DNA of 5,225 nt, taken from assembly GCA_003487955.1 (NCBI GenBank), contig DNNJ01000114.1, forward strand, positions 1 through 5,225. The letters are read 5' to 3'. This document shows, piece after piece, positions 4,921 through 5,225 of the stretch (position 1 is its first letter; every line of letters starts with the position of its first letter). The translations under genes were made by a program, and so were the position numbers. The notes beneath the pieces are model-generated. The model worked only from the letters and a program-made list of their open reading frames with translations, was not told the origin of the DNA and searched no databases. This stretch comes from Clostridiales bacterium. GTDB lineage: Bacteria; Bacillota; Clostridia; Tissierellales; Sedimentibacteraceae.

Positions 4921-4929
4921 ATTATAGCA
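4921..4929 (-). promoter_or_regulatory. Extended -10 promoter candidate reading towards the TIR-like gene
   Basis: The minus strand has TGCTATAAT: a consensus TATAAT (4921-4926) preceded by the TGn extension. The position 17 bases further upstream (TCCCAG) is a poor -35, as is common for extended -10 promoters. A TTGACA lies about 46 bases upstream, too far to pair. Transcription would start near 4914 and run through the HsdR-like fragment into the TIR-like gene about 285 bases on. Confidence 0.4.
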
Positions 4930-5169
4930 TAACATGGTAATCTCTGGGAGACATGGAGGAAATTCTAATGGTGTCAAGTCATTGTAGGTTTTTAAAAGAA
5001 CCTCACTTGGATCGCAGTAATACTATTCAAACCTTTTAACGCCATACGGGTTAAATTACTGCCACCGCTATAAATGGGAACGTTGTTCAAGTTTTCCCTG
5101 CCTAAATTTCGTTTGGACTCAGGCGCTTTAATTCTTTTTTGACTTGTTCTTTTAGTTCTACGATTACAG

Positions 5170-5195
5170 GTGCTGGCCGGCACATGGCCAGGCAC
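5170..5195. repeat. GC-rich hairpin
   Basis: GTGCTGGCC pairs with GGCCAGGCAC with a single bulged base, around a loop of about seven bases. It has no T run on either side, and it overlaps a possible coding end on the minus strand. It could be a REP-like element or chance structure. Confidence 0.25.
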
Positions 5196-5225
5196 TGCAA
5201 CTTACGTGGGGATTTTGCACCCCGT

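Larger units (their letters stand above)
4815..5225. other. Stretch without an identifiable gene, right end of window
   Basis: Nothing here is convincingly coding. A minus-strand frame open from the window edge ends at TAG 5102-5104. Its last residues, MCRPAPVIVELKEQVKKELK and RLSPNEI, look like a protein's helical end, possibly a gene entering from the right, but I cannot name it. A 67-codon frame overlapping it (4992-5195, minus) lacks a ribosome site and protein-like pattern. On the plus strand GGAGGA (4955-4960) precedes ATG 4968 but the frame has only 24 codons. A GTGC-TGGCC / GGCCA-GGCAC hairpin lies at 5170-5195. Confidence 0.4.

Noticed and set aside
4992..5195. 67-codon minus-strand open frame
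   Set aside because: No ribosome site, irregular basic composition and no recognisable pattern; another frame through the same DNA looks at least as protein-like.
1..5225. CRISPR array, tRNA or rRNA genes
   Set aside because: No regularly spaced repeats, cloverleaf-like sequence or rRNA-like stretch was seen on either strand.

Overview
The window looks like an accessory, defence-island-like stretch of a low-GC Gram-positive (Firmicutes-type) chromosome. The hints are moderate AT-richness, purine-rich Shine-Dalgarno sites, TTG and GTG starts, and relics that read like Firmicutes-style IS66, IS21 and polyketide/tetronasin-type ABC exporter genes. All identifications come from reading translations by eye; no database search was possible, so the genus is not assigned.

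Layout, left to right. 1-99 (+) is the 3' end of an unidentified gene, closed by a long hairpin (110-153). 205-849 (-) is a graveyard: an IS66-type tnpA relic, then an ABC-2 permease relic and an ABC ATPase relic, each with internal deletions and frameshifts. 931-1419 (-) is an intact 162-aa helical hypothetical gene with a TTG start. 1500-1978 (-) holds a GNAT acetyltransferase relic, an inverted repeat and an unidentified coding fragment. 1981-2898 (-) is an intact DUF2971-family gene. 2929-3429 (+) is an IS21-family relic (istA C-terminal end, istB C-terminal half and an end-like motif). 3434-4630 (-) is an intact gene with a TIR-like nucleotide-binding N-terminal domain. Just upstream, overlapping its start, 4608-4814 (-) is a coding fragment resembling the C-terminus of a type I restriction HsdR subunit. 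4815-5225 has a plausible extended -10 promoter (-) and no gene I can name.

Three same-strand genes (931-1419, 1981-2898, 3434-4630) are intact while nearly everything between them has decayed. The TIR-like gene and the DUF2971 gene are separated only by the oppositely oriented IS21 relic, so they may once have been adjacent in one transcription unit. A TIR-like effector, a DUF2971 protein and an HsdR-like fragment together suggest the remains of an anti-phage defence locus. That functional reading is inference from family resemblance and context.
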